Shown: positions 15,749 to 24,932 of the stretch, piece by piece
Layout of the letters: the number at the start of each line of letters is the position of its first letter
Numbering within the stretch: position 1 is the stretch's first letter
Source: Saccharopolyspora indica
GTDB lineage: Bacteria > Actinomycetota > Actinomycetes > Mycobacteriales > Pseudonocardiaceae
Direction: 5' to 3'
Assembly (NCBI RefSeq): GCF_027853965.1
Contig: NZ_JAQGLB010000010.1
Location: 1-64,000 of the forward strand
Length of the DNA stretch: 64,000 bases
Notes under the pieces: model-generated
What the model saw: only the letters and a program-made list of their open reading frames with translations
Database searches by the model: none
Told to the model about the DNA's origin: nothing
Translations under genes and position numbers: made by a program

Positions 15749-16438
15749 TCACCAGTCCTTGACGTCTCCGTTGCACATCACGACGCTGTACTGGCCGTTG
15801 CTGCTGGCCTCCTTGATGACCTTCCCGTCGACCGTGATCCGGCACGTGATCGTGCCGCTGCCGGCGTTCTGCGCCGACACCGAGAAGATCTGGAACGCCT
15901 CGCGGGGAAGGGCGATCTCCTTGCTGAAGGGGAGCTTCGCGTTCTGCTGTTGTTCGGTGCTGGCCAAGCCATCGGTGGTGTAGGTGATGTTGAGGGCCTC
16001 GCCCGAGCCGGTCACCTCGTACAGCACGGTTCGCGTTTCGGCTTCGGCGTCGGGAGGATTCGCACCCGCGGGCGGGAGTGCAGGCGGCTGGCCCTGGTCG
16101 AGCTGTTCGTCGAGCCGCTGCATCTCGCGGTTGTAGTCGTACGCCGCGGAACCGACCGCGGCCATCCAGATGATGCAGACCACGAGCCCGACCGCGGACA
16201 GCGCCGTACCGGCGATCGCCAGCCCCTTGTTGGTGGCGGCACCCTTGCGGGCGCGGATGATGCCGATGATGCTGAAGATCAACCCGAGGATCACCAGCGG
16301 CCAGGCGATGATCCCGACGAACGGGACGAATGAGAAGAGCAGGCCGACCAGGCCGAGCACGAAACCAGCGGTTCCGAGCCCGTTCCGCGGCTGTGCCGGG
16401 GGTGCCGGGGGCATGGTGGGATCGACCATCTGCGACAT
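15749..16438 (-). CDS. DUF4190 / MmpS-like membrane protein
   Basis: 229 aa. A proline-rich cytoplasmic N terminus is followed by two hydrophobic segments (AGFVLGLVGLLFSFVPFVGIIAWPLVILGLIFSIIGIIRA and GLAIAGTALSAVGLVVCIIWMAA), the DUF4190 arrangement. The outer C-terminal region (YEVTGSGEALNITYTTDG through CRITVDGKVIKE) resembles the beta-rich MmpS domain, an accessory partner of MmpL lipid exporters. No mmpL gene is nearby, so it may act alone in the envelope. Confidence 0.8.
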   Translation of the reverse strand: MSQMVDPTMPPAPPAQPRNGLGTAGFVLGLVGLLFSFVPFVGIIAWPLVILGLIFSIIGIIRARKGAATNKGLAIAGTALSAVGLVVCIIWMAAVGSAAYDYNREMQRLDEQLDQGQPPALPPAGANPPDAEAETRTVLYEVTGSGEALNITYTTDGLASTEQQQNAKLPFSKEIALPREAFQIFSVSAQNAGSGTITCRITVDGKVIKEASSNGQYSVVMCNGDVKDW

Positions 16439-16624
16439 GTGGGTTCGTACGTTCCTTCCTGGACTCGCACGTGGAGGTCTTCCGTCCAGCGGAGGCTTCC
16501 ACTCGCATGTCGGTCAGCGGGGACGGTCCTTGCGAACTTCGCTCTTCCGGACTAATCGCCGCGTGCGGCAGGTGGGCTGGATCACGAGAACGGCTGGGCT
16601 GAGCCGAGCTGGCAGACTGCCGGG

Positions 16625-17077
16625 GTGATCATCCGCGTCGCGCAGGAGCGGGACTTCCCGGACTTCCTCCGGTTGGCCGGGCAGGTCGAGCAGTGGTTCG
16701 GGCCGATGGTCGCCGATCCCGGTTTTCACCGCGCCGTGCGCGAGCACGTCCACCGGTCCGCGGCGCTGGTCGCGGTGACCTCGGAGGTCGTCGGCGCGAT
16801 GCTGTTCGGCGCCGGGCCGCCGGTGCACCACGTCCACTGGCTCGTCGTCGACGGGCAGGCGCGGGGGAGCGGAGTCGGGCGTGCGCTGCTGGCGGATGCG
16901 CTGCGCCGGTTCGGTCCGGGGCCGGTCGAGGTGATCACCTTCGGGCCCGACCACCCGGGTGCGGTGAGCAGCGGCGCGCGCGTCTTCTACGAACGCCACG
17001 GCTTCACCCCCGCCGAGCCCGCCGAACCCGGGCCGGAAGGCGGCTCCCGGCAGGTCTACCGCCGCATCGTCACCTGA
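16625..17077 (+). CDS. GNAT-family N-acetyltransferase
   Basis: 150 aa, one domain. The acetyl-CoA loop is VDGQARGSGVGRALLADAL (the R/Q-x-x-G-x-G/A form), and FYERHGFTP is the usual C-terminal motif. It transfers an acetyl group from acetyl-CoA to an unknown amine. The GTG start at 16625 begins at the first possible in-frame codon after a 187-bp gap from the MmpS-like gene. Confidence 0.8.
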   Translation: MIIRVAQERDFPDFLRLAGQVEQWFGPMVADPGFHRAVREHVHRSAALVAVTSEVVGAMLFGAGPPVHHVHWLVVDGQARGSGVGRALLADALRRFGPGPVEVITFGPDHPGAVSSGARVFYERHGFTPAEPAEPGPEGGSRQVYRRIVT

Positions 17078-17151
17078 TTTCGCACGACTGCGCGATCAAC
17101 GCGGCCCCCATCCTGATCGGCCTGCTCCGACCGCTGGAATAGGCTTGCCGG

Positions 17152-17817
17152 GTGCGGTTCGAGGGTTTTGGGGATGGGGCCGTCGAGTTCTTCGACGGGT
17201 TGGAGGCCGACAACTCGAAGGCCTTCTGGAGCGACAACCTGGCTCTCTACCGGGAGCACGTGCGGGCTCCCATGGAGGCGTTGATCGGTGAGCTGGAGCC
17301 CGAGTTCGGGCCGGGGTTCGGAACCGGGAAGGTGTTCCGGCCGCACCGGGACGTGCGGTTCAGCCACGACAAGTCGCCGTACAAGACGCACTGCGGGGCC
17401 GTGATCGAGCAGGGGCGCGGCGGCGGGGCCTACTACGTCGAGGTCGGGGCCGCCGGGATGCTCGTCGCGGGCGGGTGCTTCCACACCGAGTCCGACCAGC
17501 TCGCCCGGTTCCGCACCGCGGTCGACACCGAGATCCACGGCGAGCAGCTGCGGCGGTTGCTCGACGCGCTGGCGGCGGCCGGGTGGGAGATCACCGGCGA
17601 GGTGCTCAAGAGCCGCCCGCGCGGGTTCGCCGCCGATCACCCGCGGCTGGACCTGCTCCGGCGCCGGACGCTCTACGCCTGTCGGCGCTGGGAGCCCGAC
17701 GACGCGCTGCACGAGCGCAGTTGTCTGGACCGGGTCCGGCGGGCCTGGGCGGACGTGCGGGAGCTCAACCAGTGGTGCGCCGACCACGTCGGCGTCAGCG
17801 AGAAGAAGCGCCGCTGA
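17152..17817 (+). CDS. DUF2461 family protein
   Basis: 221 aa, full-length for the family. Characteristic segments are LEADNSKAFWSDNLALYREHVRAPMEAL at the start, FRPHRDVRFSHDKSPYKTHCGA and the C-terminal EVLKSRPRGFAADHPRLDLLRRRTLY. The family is widespread in bacteria and some fungi, but its biochemical role is not established. It overlaps the end of the convergent VanZ-like gene by 23 bases. Confidence 0.85.
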   Translation: MRFEGFGDGAVEFFDGLEADNSKAFWSDNLALYREHVRAPMEALIGELEPEFGPGFGTGKVFRPHRDVRFSHDKSPYKTHCGAVIEQGRGGGAYYVEVGAAGMLVAGGCFHTESDQLARFRTAVDTEIHGEQLRRLLDALAAAGWEITGEVLKSRPRGFAADHPRLDLLRRRTLYACRRWEPDDALHERSCLDRVRRAWADVRELNQWCADHVGVSEKKRR

Positions 17818-18157
17818 TCTTCCGCAGCAGCGCCACGACCGCCCAACCGGTCAGCGCGCCCGCGACGTCCACCAGGCCGTCGGCGAGCTCGCAGCTGCGG
17901 CCGATCGGCAGCACGCCCTGCAGGGCCTCCGACACCGCCGCGTAGCCGACCAGCGCCGCCAGCAGCTTCGCCGTCGGGAAACCGGCGAACCGGCCGGTGG
18001 CGGCCAGGGCCGCGAACAGGGCGAAGTGCACCACCTTGTCGGTGCCGGGCGGCGCGCTCGGCACTCCCGAGGCGGGCATGAACAGGATGAGCAGGCTCGC
18101 CAGCACCGCGACCCCGAACGGTATCCGGGTGAGCTGCGTTCTGTAATGATCCAGCAA
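17795..18157 (-). CDS. VanZ-like family membrane protein
   Basis: 120 aa with four predicted membrane segments. The sequence GTDKVVHFALFAALA is the family hallmark, followed by AVSEALQGVLPIGRSCELADGLVDVAGALTGW, which carries the conserved acidic residues of the VanZ domain. The family takes its name from teicoplanin-resistance VanZ, but most chromosomal members have no proven link to antibiotics. Its 3' end overlaps the DUF2461 gene. Confidence 0.82.
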   Translation of the reverse strand: MLDHYRTQLTRIPFGVAVLASLLILFMPASGVPSAPPGTDKVVHFALFAALAATGRFAGFPTAKLLAALVGYAAVSEALQGVLPIGRSCELADGLVDVAGALTGWAVVALLRKISGASSR

Positions 18158-18232
18158 CGATCTCCCCGCTGGGCCTGGCGCCGGGCATGGCGCGTGCTGC
18201 GCACGCCGGTCAACAGACTACGCTGGCATGAT

Positions 18233-19654
18233 GTGAGTCGACGAGCCAAGATCGTTTGTACCATGGGCCCTGCCACTGCCTCACCGGAGAAGATGGCAGA
18301 GCTCGTCAGCAGCGGAATGGACGTCGCCAGGCTGAACTTCAGCCACGGCAGCCACGCCGATCACCAGCGGGTCTACGAGATGGTCCGGGCCGCGGCCAAG
18401 GAATCCGGCCGTGCCGTGGGCATTCTCGGCGACCTGCAGGGACCGAAGATCCGACTCGGCAAGTTCGCTGCCGGGCCGGTCGAGTGGCGGACCGGCGACA
18501 TCGTGCGCATCACTGTGGACGACGTCCAGGGCACCCACGACAGGGTGTCCACCACTTACAAGGGCCTCGCCAACGATGCCAAGAGCGGCGACCGGTTGCT
18601 GGTCGACGACGGCAAGGTGGGGCTGGTCGTGACCGGCGTCGAGGACAACGACGTCGTGTGCGAGGTGACCGAAGGCGGTCCGGTCTCGGACAACAAGGGA
18701 ATCTCGCTGCCGGGCATGGACGTTTCGGTGCCCGCACTGTCCGAGAAGGACATCGAGGACCTGGAGTTCGCGCTGGAGCTCGGCGTGGACTTCATCGCGC
18801 TGTCCTTCGTCCGCAGTCCGGCCGACATCGACCTGGTGCACCAGGTGATGGACCGCGTCGGGCGCCGCGTTCCGGTGATCGCCAAGCTGGAGAAGCCGGA
18901 AGCGGTGGACAACCTGGAGGCCATCGTGCTGGCCTTCGACGGCGTCATGGTCGCCCGCGGCGACCTCGGCGTCGAACTCCCGTTGGAGCACGTGCCGCTG
19001 GTGCAGAAGAAGGCGATCCGGATCGCGCGTGAGAACGCCAAGCCGGTCATCGTCGCCACCCAGATGCTCGACTCCATGATCAACAATTCGCGTCCGACGC
19101 GCGCGGAGACCTCCGACGTCGCCAACGCGGTGCTCGACGGCACCGACGCGGTGATGCTCTCCGGGGAGACCAGCGTCGGCCGCTACCCGGTGGAGACCGT
19201 GCAGACGATGGCTCGCATCGTCGAAGCGGTCGAGGCCGGATCCACCGCGCCGCCGCCGCTGAGCCACGTCCCGCGCACCAAGCGCGGCGTGATCTCCTAC
19301 GCGGCGCGCGACATCGGCGAGCGCCTCAACGCCAAGGCCCTGGTGGCCTTCACGCAGTCCGGCGACACCGTGCGCCGGTTGGCCCGGTTGCACACCAGGC
19401 TGCCGCTGCTGGCGTTCACCCCGGAGGAGTCGGTGCGGAGTCAGCTGGCTCTCACTTGGGGGACTGAGACGTTCCTGGTGCCTAAGGTCGACACCACGGA
19501 CCAGATGGTGCGGCAGGTGGACCAGGCGATGCTGTCGCTGGGCCGCTCGCAGCGGGGCGACATGGTCGTCGTCGTGGCGGGTTCGCCGCCCGGCACGGTC
19601 GGTTCCACCAACCTCATCCGCGTGCACCGGTTGGGCGAGGAAGACCACGTCTGA
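18233..19654 (+). CDS. pyk: Pyruvate kinase
   Basis: 473 aa from GTG 18233; the longer frame upstream has no family similarity. The enzyme makes pyruvate and ATP from phosphoenolpyruvate and ADP. The barrel begins SRRAKIVCTMGPATASP and carries MDVARLNFSHG, the active-site segment IAKLEKPEAVDNLEAI (with Lys and Glu ligands), GVMVARGDLGVELP, and ATQMLDSMI with RPTRAE(T)SDVANAVLDGTDA. The C-terminal allosteric domain includes FTQSGDTVRRLARLH. It is followed by a hairpin terminator and then tesB. Confidence 0.96.
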   Translation: MSRRAKIVCTMGPATASPEKMAELVSSGMDVARLNFSHGSHADHQRVYEMVRAAAKESGRAVGILGDLQGPKIRLGKFAAGPVEWRTGDIVRITVDDVQGTHDRVSTTYKGLANDAKSGDRLLVDDGKVGLVVTGVEDNDVVCEVTEGGPVSDNKGISLPGMDVSVPALSEKDIEDLEFALELGVDFIALSFVRSPADIDLVHQVMDRVGRRVPVIAKLEKPEAVDNLEAIVLAFDGVMVARGDLGVELPLEHVPLVQKKAIRIARENAKPVIVATQMLDSMINNSRPTRAETSDVANAVLDGTDAVMLSGETSVGRYPVETVQTMARIVEAVEAGSTAPPPLSHVPRTKRGVISYAARDIGERLNAKALVAFTQSGDTVRRLARLHTRLPLLAFTPEESVRSQLALTWGTETFLVPKVDTTDQMVRQVDQAMLSLGRSQRGDMVVVVAGSPPGTVGSTNLIRVHRLGEEDHV

Positions 19655-19664
19655 TCCGCTTTCT

Positions 19665-19694
19665 CGGACGGGAGCCACCCGGCGCTCCCGTCCG
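19665..19694 (+). terminator. Hairpin terminator after pyk
   Basis: Arms CGGACGGGAGC and GCTCCCGTCCG form an 11-bp stem with an 8-base loop, beginning 10 bases after the pyk stop. It separates pyk from the downstream tesB start at 19726. Confidence 0.65.
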
Positions 19695-19725
19695 GCCGTC
19701 CGGTGTACGACCTGAGGAGCGCGCT

Positions 19726-20664
19726 GTGACCGAAGCGGCCCGAGCCGCCGCCGCAGACCCGGCGGGAACCCGCTTGCGGGACGACGTCCCGCTGGACGTC
19801 AACGGCATGCCGCACGGCCAGCCGGTGCTGGACAGCCTGGTGGCCCTGCTGGACCTGGAGCGCATCGAGGAGAACATCTTCCGCGGTGTCAGCCCCGCGT
19901 CCTCGCCGGTGCGCGTGTTCGGCGGGCAGGTCGCCGGGCAGGCGCTGGTCGCGGCCGGTCGCACGGTGCCGCCGGAGCGGCAGGTGCACTCGCTGCACGC
20001 CTACTTCATCCGGCCCGGCGATCCGAGCGTCCCGATCGTCTACGAGGTCGACCGCACCCGCGACGGCCGCTCGTTCACCACCCGCCGGGTGGTGGCGGTG
20101 CAGCACGGCAAGGCGATCTTCTCGCTGTCGGCGTCGTTCCAGGTGGAAGAGGCCGGTATCGACCACGCCGAGCCGATGCCGGAGGTTCCGGACCCCGAGT
20201 CGCTGCCGACCTTCGGCGAGCAGGTGGGTTCGCTGATCGACACGCTCGGGCGCGCGCAGCCCCGCCCGATCGACGTGCGCTACGTGACCGACCCGCCGTG
20301 GGTGAGCCGGGAGAACGGCCCGCGCGAAGCCCGCAGCCAGGTGTGGATGCGCGCGGACGGCGTGCTGCCGGACGACGACCTGCTGCACGTGTGCACCGCG
20401 GCGTTCGCCTCCGACATGACCCTGCTGGACGCGGTGCTCGCCCGGCACGGCGTGTACTGGGGCCTGGACAACGTCAGCGGCGCGAGCCTGGACCACGCGA
20501 TGTGGTTCCACCGCCGGTTCCGCGCCGACGAGTGGCTGCTCTACGACTGCGCCTCGCCGAGCGCCTCCGGCGCCCGCGGCCTGGCCACCGGCCGGTTCTT
20601 CTCCCGCGACGGCCAGCTCGTCGCCACCGTCGTCCAAGAGGGCCTGCTCCGCGTCGGCGACTAG
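19726..20664 (+). CDS. tesB: Acyl-CoA thioesterase II
   Basis: 312 aa, close to the family norm of 285-300. It is a double hot-dog enzyme that hydrolyses medium and long acyl-CoA esters. The first domain has FGGQVAGQALVAAGRTV and HSLHAYFIRPGD; the second has CTAAFASDMTLLDAVLARHG, where the Asp of the catalytic triad sits, and SLDHAMWFHRRFRADEWLLYD ahead of GRFFSRDGQLVATVVQEGL with the catalytic Gln. GTG start with GAGGAG about ten bases upstream. Its stop overlaps the stop of the convergent membrane protein by four bases. A fragment of a second tesB-like gene lies at 53967-54095. Confidence 0.94.
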   Translation: MTEAARAAAADPAGTRLRDDVPLDVNGMPHGQPVLDSLVALLDLERIEENIFRGVSPASSPVRVFGGQVAGQALVAAGRTVPPERQVHSLHAYFIRPGDPSVPIVYEVDRTRDGRSFTTRRVVAVQHGKAIFSLSASFQVEEAGIDHAEPMPEVPDPESLPTFGEQVGSLIDTLGRAQPRPIDVRYVTDPPWVSRENGPREARSQVWMRADGVLPDDDLLHVCTAAFASDMTLLDAVLARHGVYWGLDNVSGASLDHAMWFHRRFRADEWLLYDCASPSASGARGLATGRFFSRDGQLVATVVQEGLLRVGD

Positions 20665-21725
20665 TCGTCCGATTCGGCGTGCTGGGCGCGGCGCTGCTCC
20701 TCGCGGTAGCCGTAGGCCGCTTGCCGGACGGCGGCGTCGGTTTCCAGGCTCGACCCGAGGGCGCCGGCGATGAGCGCCATCGAGGCGACCATCCACGCCA
20801 GCCGCGCGTATGCGGGCCAGTCCGCTGAGTGGCCGAGCGTGCGGGCGAGGACGCCCTCGTCGATCAGGCTCAGCGCGCCGGTGAGGCTCACCAGGTAGAC
20901 CACGGCGTAGAGGCAGGCGACGCCGGACGACAGCGTGGTGATCGTCGAGGCGTTGTAGAGCAGCGCCAGTCGCCGGTCCCGGACCGCGCGGCGGCCCACC
21001 CGTTCCCACAGGCCGTGCGCGGCGATCAGCCACACCGTCATCAGCGCGAGCGCGAAGACCGTCGTGGTCAGCGCGCGCAGCGGGCTCAGCACGTCGCCGA
21101 GCTGCCAGACCGTCGAGGTGAACAGGCCGAACCCGGCGGCGGCCAGCGCTGCCGCCAACGCGCTGGACAGTCCCCAGACCAGCTGCCACGGCCGGTTCGC
21201 CCGGACCATCCCGGACACCAGGCGCAGCCAGCCCCGCAGCCGCGTGGTGGTGTACCGGACGTCGACCGGGCCGTCGTGGCGCGCGCGGTTGACCGGGCCC
21301 AGCCGCCCCGGTGGGTCGCCGCCGTCCGGCAGCAGGTCGTCCAGCAGCCGCGTCAGCAGCCGGTAGGTGCGGTGGTAGGTCCGGATCGCGCCGAGCGCGG
21401 GGAGCGACACGAGCGCGACCCGGCGCCGCGTGCTGACGTCGGCCAGCAGCGGGCCCTTCGCCAGCAGCAGCGGCAGGTCGGTCAGGCAGATCGCGAAGTC
21501 CCAGTTCTGCTCCTCGCGGTGCCGGTCGACGGCGTCGAGGAGGTCTTCGCTGGTGTCGTGGCCCGCGGTGAGCGGATCGCAGCGCACGTCGATCGTCCAG
21601 CGGTGCCCGGTTCGGTGGCCGAGCCAGCCGGTGACCCGCTCGGCGGTGCGCCGCCCGACCTGCGTGGGCATGTCGGGGTCGGTGACCAGCCCCAGCACGT
21701 GATCGGCCTGCTCCGCCAACGGCAC
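20661..21725 (-). CDS. Membrane protein with N-terminal cytoplasmic domain, unknown function
   Basis: 354 aa from GTG 21725, with GGGAGG upstream. About 190 hydrophilic residues precede four hydrophobic segments (LVWGLSSALAAALAAAGFGLF, LTTTVFALALMTVWLIAA, LSSGVACLYAVVYLVSL, LAWMVASMALIAGAL). The soluble part contains the repeated pattern NWDFAICLTDLPLLL, reminiscent of a small alpha/beta sheet. I do not recognise a family. The C terminus is charged. Confidence 0.65.
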   Translation of the reverse strand: MPLAEQADHVLGLVTDPDMPTQVGRRTAERVTGWLGHRTGHRWTIDVRCDPLTAGHDTSEDLLDAVDRHREEQNWDFAICLTDLPLLLAKGPLLADVSTRRRVALVSLPALGAIRTYHRTYRLLTRLLDDLLPDGGDPPGRLGPVNRARHDGPVDVRYTTTRLRGWLRLVSGMVRANRPWQLVWGLSSALAAALAAAGFGLFTSTVWQLGDVLSPLRALTTTVFALALMTVWLIAAHGLWERVGRRAVRDRRLALLYNASTITTLSSGVACLYAVVYLVSLTGALSLIDEGVLARTLGHSADWPAYARLAWMVASMALIAGALGSSLETDAAVRQAAYGYREEQRRAQHAESDD

Positions 21726-21798
21726 GGCCCTCCCAACCGGCGACGATCCTGCCCACCGTGGGGGCATCCGGCCGACGGCGCAACCAAGCGGCTTAATC

Positions 21799-21890
21799 GG
21801 CTCCGTTTCCGCTGGTGACGGCCCGTGAGTGTTTTGTGGGGCTATGACCCCTCAAACCGCTCACGGGTCCTGACCAGCGGAAACGGAGCC
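21799..21890. repeat. REP-like palindrome, copy B, with 18-bp outer inverted repeat
   Basis: The inner hairpin at 21824-21865 has arms CCGTGAGTG... and ...CGCTCACGG, matching the CCGTGAGYG family. Outer arms GGCTCCGTTTCCGCTGGT (21799-21816) and ACCAGCGGAAACGGAGCC (21873-21890) are a perfect 18-bp inverted repeat, giving a 92-bp symmetrical element between two genes. Confidence 0.75.
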
Positions 21891-21911
21891 TGTGACAGTT
21901 CTGGTGGGTGC

Positions 21912-22415
21912 TCAGCTGCGGCGGCGGCGCTTGGGGCGGAGGTGGCGGGGCGGTGTCAAGGCCTTGGTGTGCAGCTGTTCCAGGACGATCGAGCTGGTGA
22001 AGTGGCGGACCTCCGTGCGGGAGGCGATCTTGTCCACCAGGAAGCCCTGCATGTGCTTGGTGTCGGCCACCGCGATGTGCAGCAGGAAGTCGGCCTGACC
22101 GCTGACGTGCAGCAGCGAGCGGGTCTCCGGCTGCTTCATCACGAACTCGCGGAACTGGTCGACCACCTGCCGGGTGTGCGGGCGGACGTTGATCGCCACG
22201 ATCGCCTCCAGCGCCAGCCCGGTCGCGGCCGGGTTGACGTCGATGTGCGACCCCGTGATCACACCCTGTTCCCGCAGGCGGCGGACCCGTTGCAGGCAGC
22301 TGGAAGCGGCCAGCCCGACCCGTTCGGCGAGCACCCGGTTCGGCAGCGTCGCATCGTTCTGCAACTCCTCCAGGATCTGCCAGTCAACCGAATCCAGTTC
22401 TACGGAATCCTGCAT
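21912..22415 (-). CDS. Lrp/AsnC-family transcriptional regulator
   Basis: 167 aa from ATG 22415. The N-terminal helix-turn-helix LDSVDWQILEELQNDATLPNRVLAERVGL is typical, and the C-terminal RAM (ligand) domain has HVSGQADFLLHIAVADTKHMQGFL. The protein ends with a basic tail. It is divergent from a LysE-type exporter, a classic pair in which an amino-acid-responsive regulator controls efflux. The amino acid is unknown. Confidence 0.9.
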   Translation of the reverse strand: MQDSVELDSVDWQILEELQNDATLPNRVLAERVGLAASSCLQRVRRLREQGVITGSHIDVNPAATGLALEAIVAINVRPHTRQVVDQFREFVMKQPETRSLLHVSGQADFLLHIAVADTKHMQGFLVDKIASRTEVRHFTSSIVLEQLHTKALTPPRHLRPKRRRRS

Positions 22416-22506
22416 ATCCGAAGATGCTACGGCGACGGTGGTGGGACGGCGAACGGGAAGCCGAAAATACCGGTACTTCCCAACCACTTCTTTCGAAGGA
22501 GGAGTC

Positions 22507-23121
22507 GTGCACATCGCCTGGGGGCCGTTCCTGCTGGCGCTGCTGGTGATCGTCGTCGTACCCGGGCCCGATTTCGTGCTGGTCACCCGCAACGCGGCGA
22601 CCGGGGCGAGGTGGGGCTGGCTGGCGGCGGCCGGATCGACCTGCGGACTGCTGGTGCACGCGACGGCTGCCACGCTGGGGCTCTCGGCGCTGGTGGTGGC
22701 CGTTCCGGCGGCGCTGCTCGTGGTGAAGGCGATCGGTGTCGCCTACCTGGCCTGGATGGGCTTCCAGATCCTGCGCAAGGCCGGCGCCGCCGCGACCGCG
22801 GAACCCGGCGCGGTGGAGGTTCCCGCCTCGGGTCGGGCGGTCTTCCTGCGCGGTCTGCTGACCGACGTGCTCAACCCCAAGGTCATGCTGACCTTCCTGA
22901 CGCTGCTGCCGCAGGCGATGGATCCGGCCGCCGACCCGATGACGCAGGCAGCCCTGCTCAGCGCGGTCGCGGTGAGCGGCTTCGCGGCGTGGTGGCTGAT
23001 CGTGGTCCCGTCGGTGCGCTGGCTGGCGGCGCTGCTGGCCGACCCGCGCCGCCGCAAGGTCTTCGAGCGCTGCTGCGGCGGCGCCCTCCTGGCCATGGCC
23101 ACCTCCATCGCGGTGGCCTGA
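22507..23121 (+). CDS. LysE/RhtB-family amino-acid exporter
   Basis: 204 aa from GTG 22507, with AAGGAGGAG upstream. Six hydrophobic segments are visible. The family signature VVPGPDFVLVTRNAATG is near the N terminus and LTDVLNPKVMLTFLTLLPQ lies centrally. The protein exports amino acids or related metabolites. It is divergent from an Lrp/AsnC regulator (92-bp gap), which probably activates it when the amino acid accumulates. Confidence 0.9.
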   Translation: MHIAWGPFLLALLVIVVVPGPDFVLVTRNAATGARWGWLAAAGSTCGLLVHATAATLGLSALVVAVPAALLVVKAIGVAYLAWMGFQILRKAGAAATAEPGAVEVPASGRAVFLRGLLTDVLNPKVMLTFLTLLPQAMDPAADPMTQAALLSAVAVSGFAAWWLIVVPSVRWLAALLADPRRRKVFERCCGGALLAMATSIAVA

Positions 23122-23142
23122 CGCGCGACGGAGTTCCGCCCT

Positions 23143-23180
23143 GACGGGGCCACGATTTCCACGGAAGTCGTGGCCCCGTC
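23143..23180 (+). terminator. Hairpin terminator after the LysE-family gene
   Basis: Arms GACGGGGCCACGA and TCGTGGCCCCGTC are perfect 13-bp inverted repeats with a 12-base loop, 22 bases after the stop. Confidence 0.7.
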
Positions 23181-23357
23181 GGCGTGTCCGGCACCCGGCA
23201 CGCCGGTGGTGCGGCGGGCGGCTGGTCGGCGGATCGGGTTCGGCGGTTCGGGTGTTCGGCGGGCGGGTTTTCCGTTGGGGGCGCGGGTTTCGTTGACCGT
23301 CCGTGTTGATCTGCTTACGCTGCATGATCTGGTCGGGCGAGGTGAGGGAGCTGCGCG

Positions 23358-24932
23358 ATGCGTCGACGTTGGGGTGTGGCCTTCGGGTTGGTCGTCGCCG
23401 TGGGGGTTCCGTTCGCCTTCGTGGCGCCGTCCGGGGCTGCTCCGACCGGGCCGGACGCGCTGCGCGTCGATCTCGACGAGATCCTCGCCGATCCTCGGCT
23501 CGCCGGTTCGCACGCGGGTGTGGTGGTGCGCGATCCGGCCACCGACGAGGTGCTCTACAGCAGGCAGGCCGCGGCGCGGGCGACTCCGGCGTCCAACGCG
23601 AAGCTGCTCACCTCGGCCGCCGCGATGGAGGCGCTCGGCCCGGACTACCGGTTCCGCACCGAGGTGCTCACCGGTGCTCAGCAGGTCGGCCCGGTCCTGC
23701 TCGGTGATCTCCACCTGCGCGGGACCGGCGATCCGACGTTGCTCGCCGCCGACTACGACCGGCTGGCGGAGCAGGTCGCGGCAGCCGGTGTCCGCGTCGT
23801 TCAGGGCGGACTGCGCACCGACGACACCTGGTTCGACGACGTGCCGCTGGGCACCGGGTGGGCTTGGGACGACGAGCCGTACTACTACGCCGCGCCGGTC
23901 TCGGCGCTGACCGCGGCGCCCAACACCGACTTCGACGCCGGGACCGCGATCGTGCGCGTCAGCCCGACCGTCGAGGGCGCGCCCGCCGAGGTGCGGCTGG
24001 ACCCGGAGACCGACGTCGTGCGGATCGACAACCGGACGACCACCTCCGCCGAGGGCGATGAACCGGACGTGCTGGTGCAGCGCGACCACGGCGGATCGCG
24101 CGTGGTGGTGAGCGGAACGGTGCCCGCGGGCGCGGAGCCGGTCGAGGACTTCACCACGGTGCCGGACCCGTCCGCCTACGCCGCCGATCTCTTCGCTCGC
24201 GCTCTCGCCGCGCACGGGGTGCAGGTGCGCGACGCGGGGGAGGGGGCGGCGCCGGAAGGTGCCAGGGTGCTGGCCGAGCGGGAGTCGATCCCGCTGCGCG
24301 AGCTGCTCGTGCCGTTCATGAAGCTGAGCAACAACGGGCACGCCGAAGTGCTGGTCAAGGCGATGGGGCGGGAGGTTCGCGGCGAGGGGAGCTGGGCCGC
24401 GGGTCTGGCGGTGCTGACCGAGCGGCTGGGCGAGCTCGGGCTGTCGCCGGAGGTGCTGCGCCTGGTCGACGGCTCCGGTCTGTCCACGATGGACAACGTG
24501 ACGCCGGAGCAGCTGACCGTGCTGCTGGACAACGCCCGGCAGCGTCCCTGGTTCCGGGCCTGGTACGACTCGCTGCCGGTGGCCGGCGTCGCGGACCGCA
24601 TGGTCGGCGGCACGCTGCGCAACCGGATGGCCGGGACGGCGGCGGCGAACAACGTGCGGGCCAAGACCGGGTCGCTGACCGGTGTGACCTCGCTGTCCGG
24701 CTACGTCACCACGGCCGGTGGCCGCGAGCTGGTGTTCTCGGTGGTGTTCAACGACTTCGTGTCCGATTCGCCGAAGGACCTGGAGGACGCGATCGCCGTC
24801 CGGCTGGCCGAGTACCGCGGCGCGGAGGACCAGCCGCGCGGCCGCACGCAGGTGCCGCGGATCCAGCGCGACGATCCGGCCACCGAGGTCGACGAAGGTG
24901 CGCTGGAGTGCTCCTGGGTGAAGGCCTGCTGA
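23358..24932 (+). CDS. dacB: D-alanyl-D-alanine carboxypeptidase/endopeptidase, PBP4 family (S13)
   Basis: 524 aa with a signal peptide (MRRRWGVAFGLVVAVGVPFAFVAP, then AAA-type cleavage). Penicillin-binding motifs of family S13 are present: SxxK as SNAK (Ser79, Lys82), SxN as SNN in MKLSNNGHAE, and KTG in RAKTGSLTG. The long insertion between SxxK and SxN is the hallmark of PBP4-type enzymes. It trims the terminal D-alanine or cross-links of peptidoglycan outside the membrane. Two cysteines sit at the extreme C terminus (ECSWVKAC), an uncommon tail. Confidence 0.92.
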   Translation: MRRRWGVAFGLVVAVGVPFAFVAPSGAAPTGPDALRVDLDEILADPRLAGSHAGVVVRDPATDEVLYSRQAAARATPASNAKLLTSAAAMEALGPDYRFRTEVLTGAQQVGPVLLGDLHLRGTGDPTLLAADYDRLAEQVAAAGVRVVQGGLRTDDTWFDDVPLGTGWAWDDEPYYYAAPVSALTAAPNTDFDAGTAIVRVSPTVEGAPAEVRLDPETDVVRIDNRTTTSAEGDEPDVLVQRDHGGSRVVVSGTVPAGAEPVEDFTTVPDPSAYAADLFARALAAHGVQVRDAGEGAAPEGARVLAERESIPLRELLVPFMKLSNNGHAEVLVKAMGREVRGEGSWAAGLAVLTERLGELGLSPEVLRLVDGSGLSTMDNVTPEQLTVLLDNARQRPWFRAWYDSLPVAGVADRMVGGTLRNRMAGTAAANNVRAKTGSLTGVTSLSGYVTTAGGRELVFSVVFNDFVSDSPKDLEDAIAVRLAEYRGAEDQPRGRTQVPRIQRDDPATEVDEGALECSWVKAC

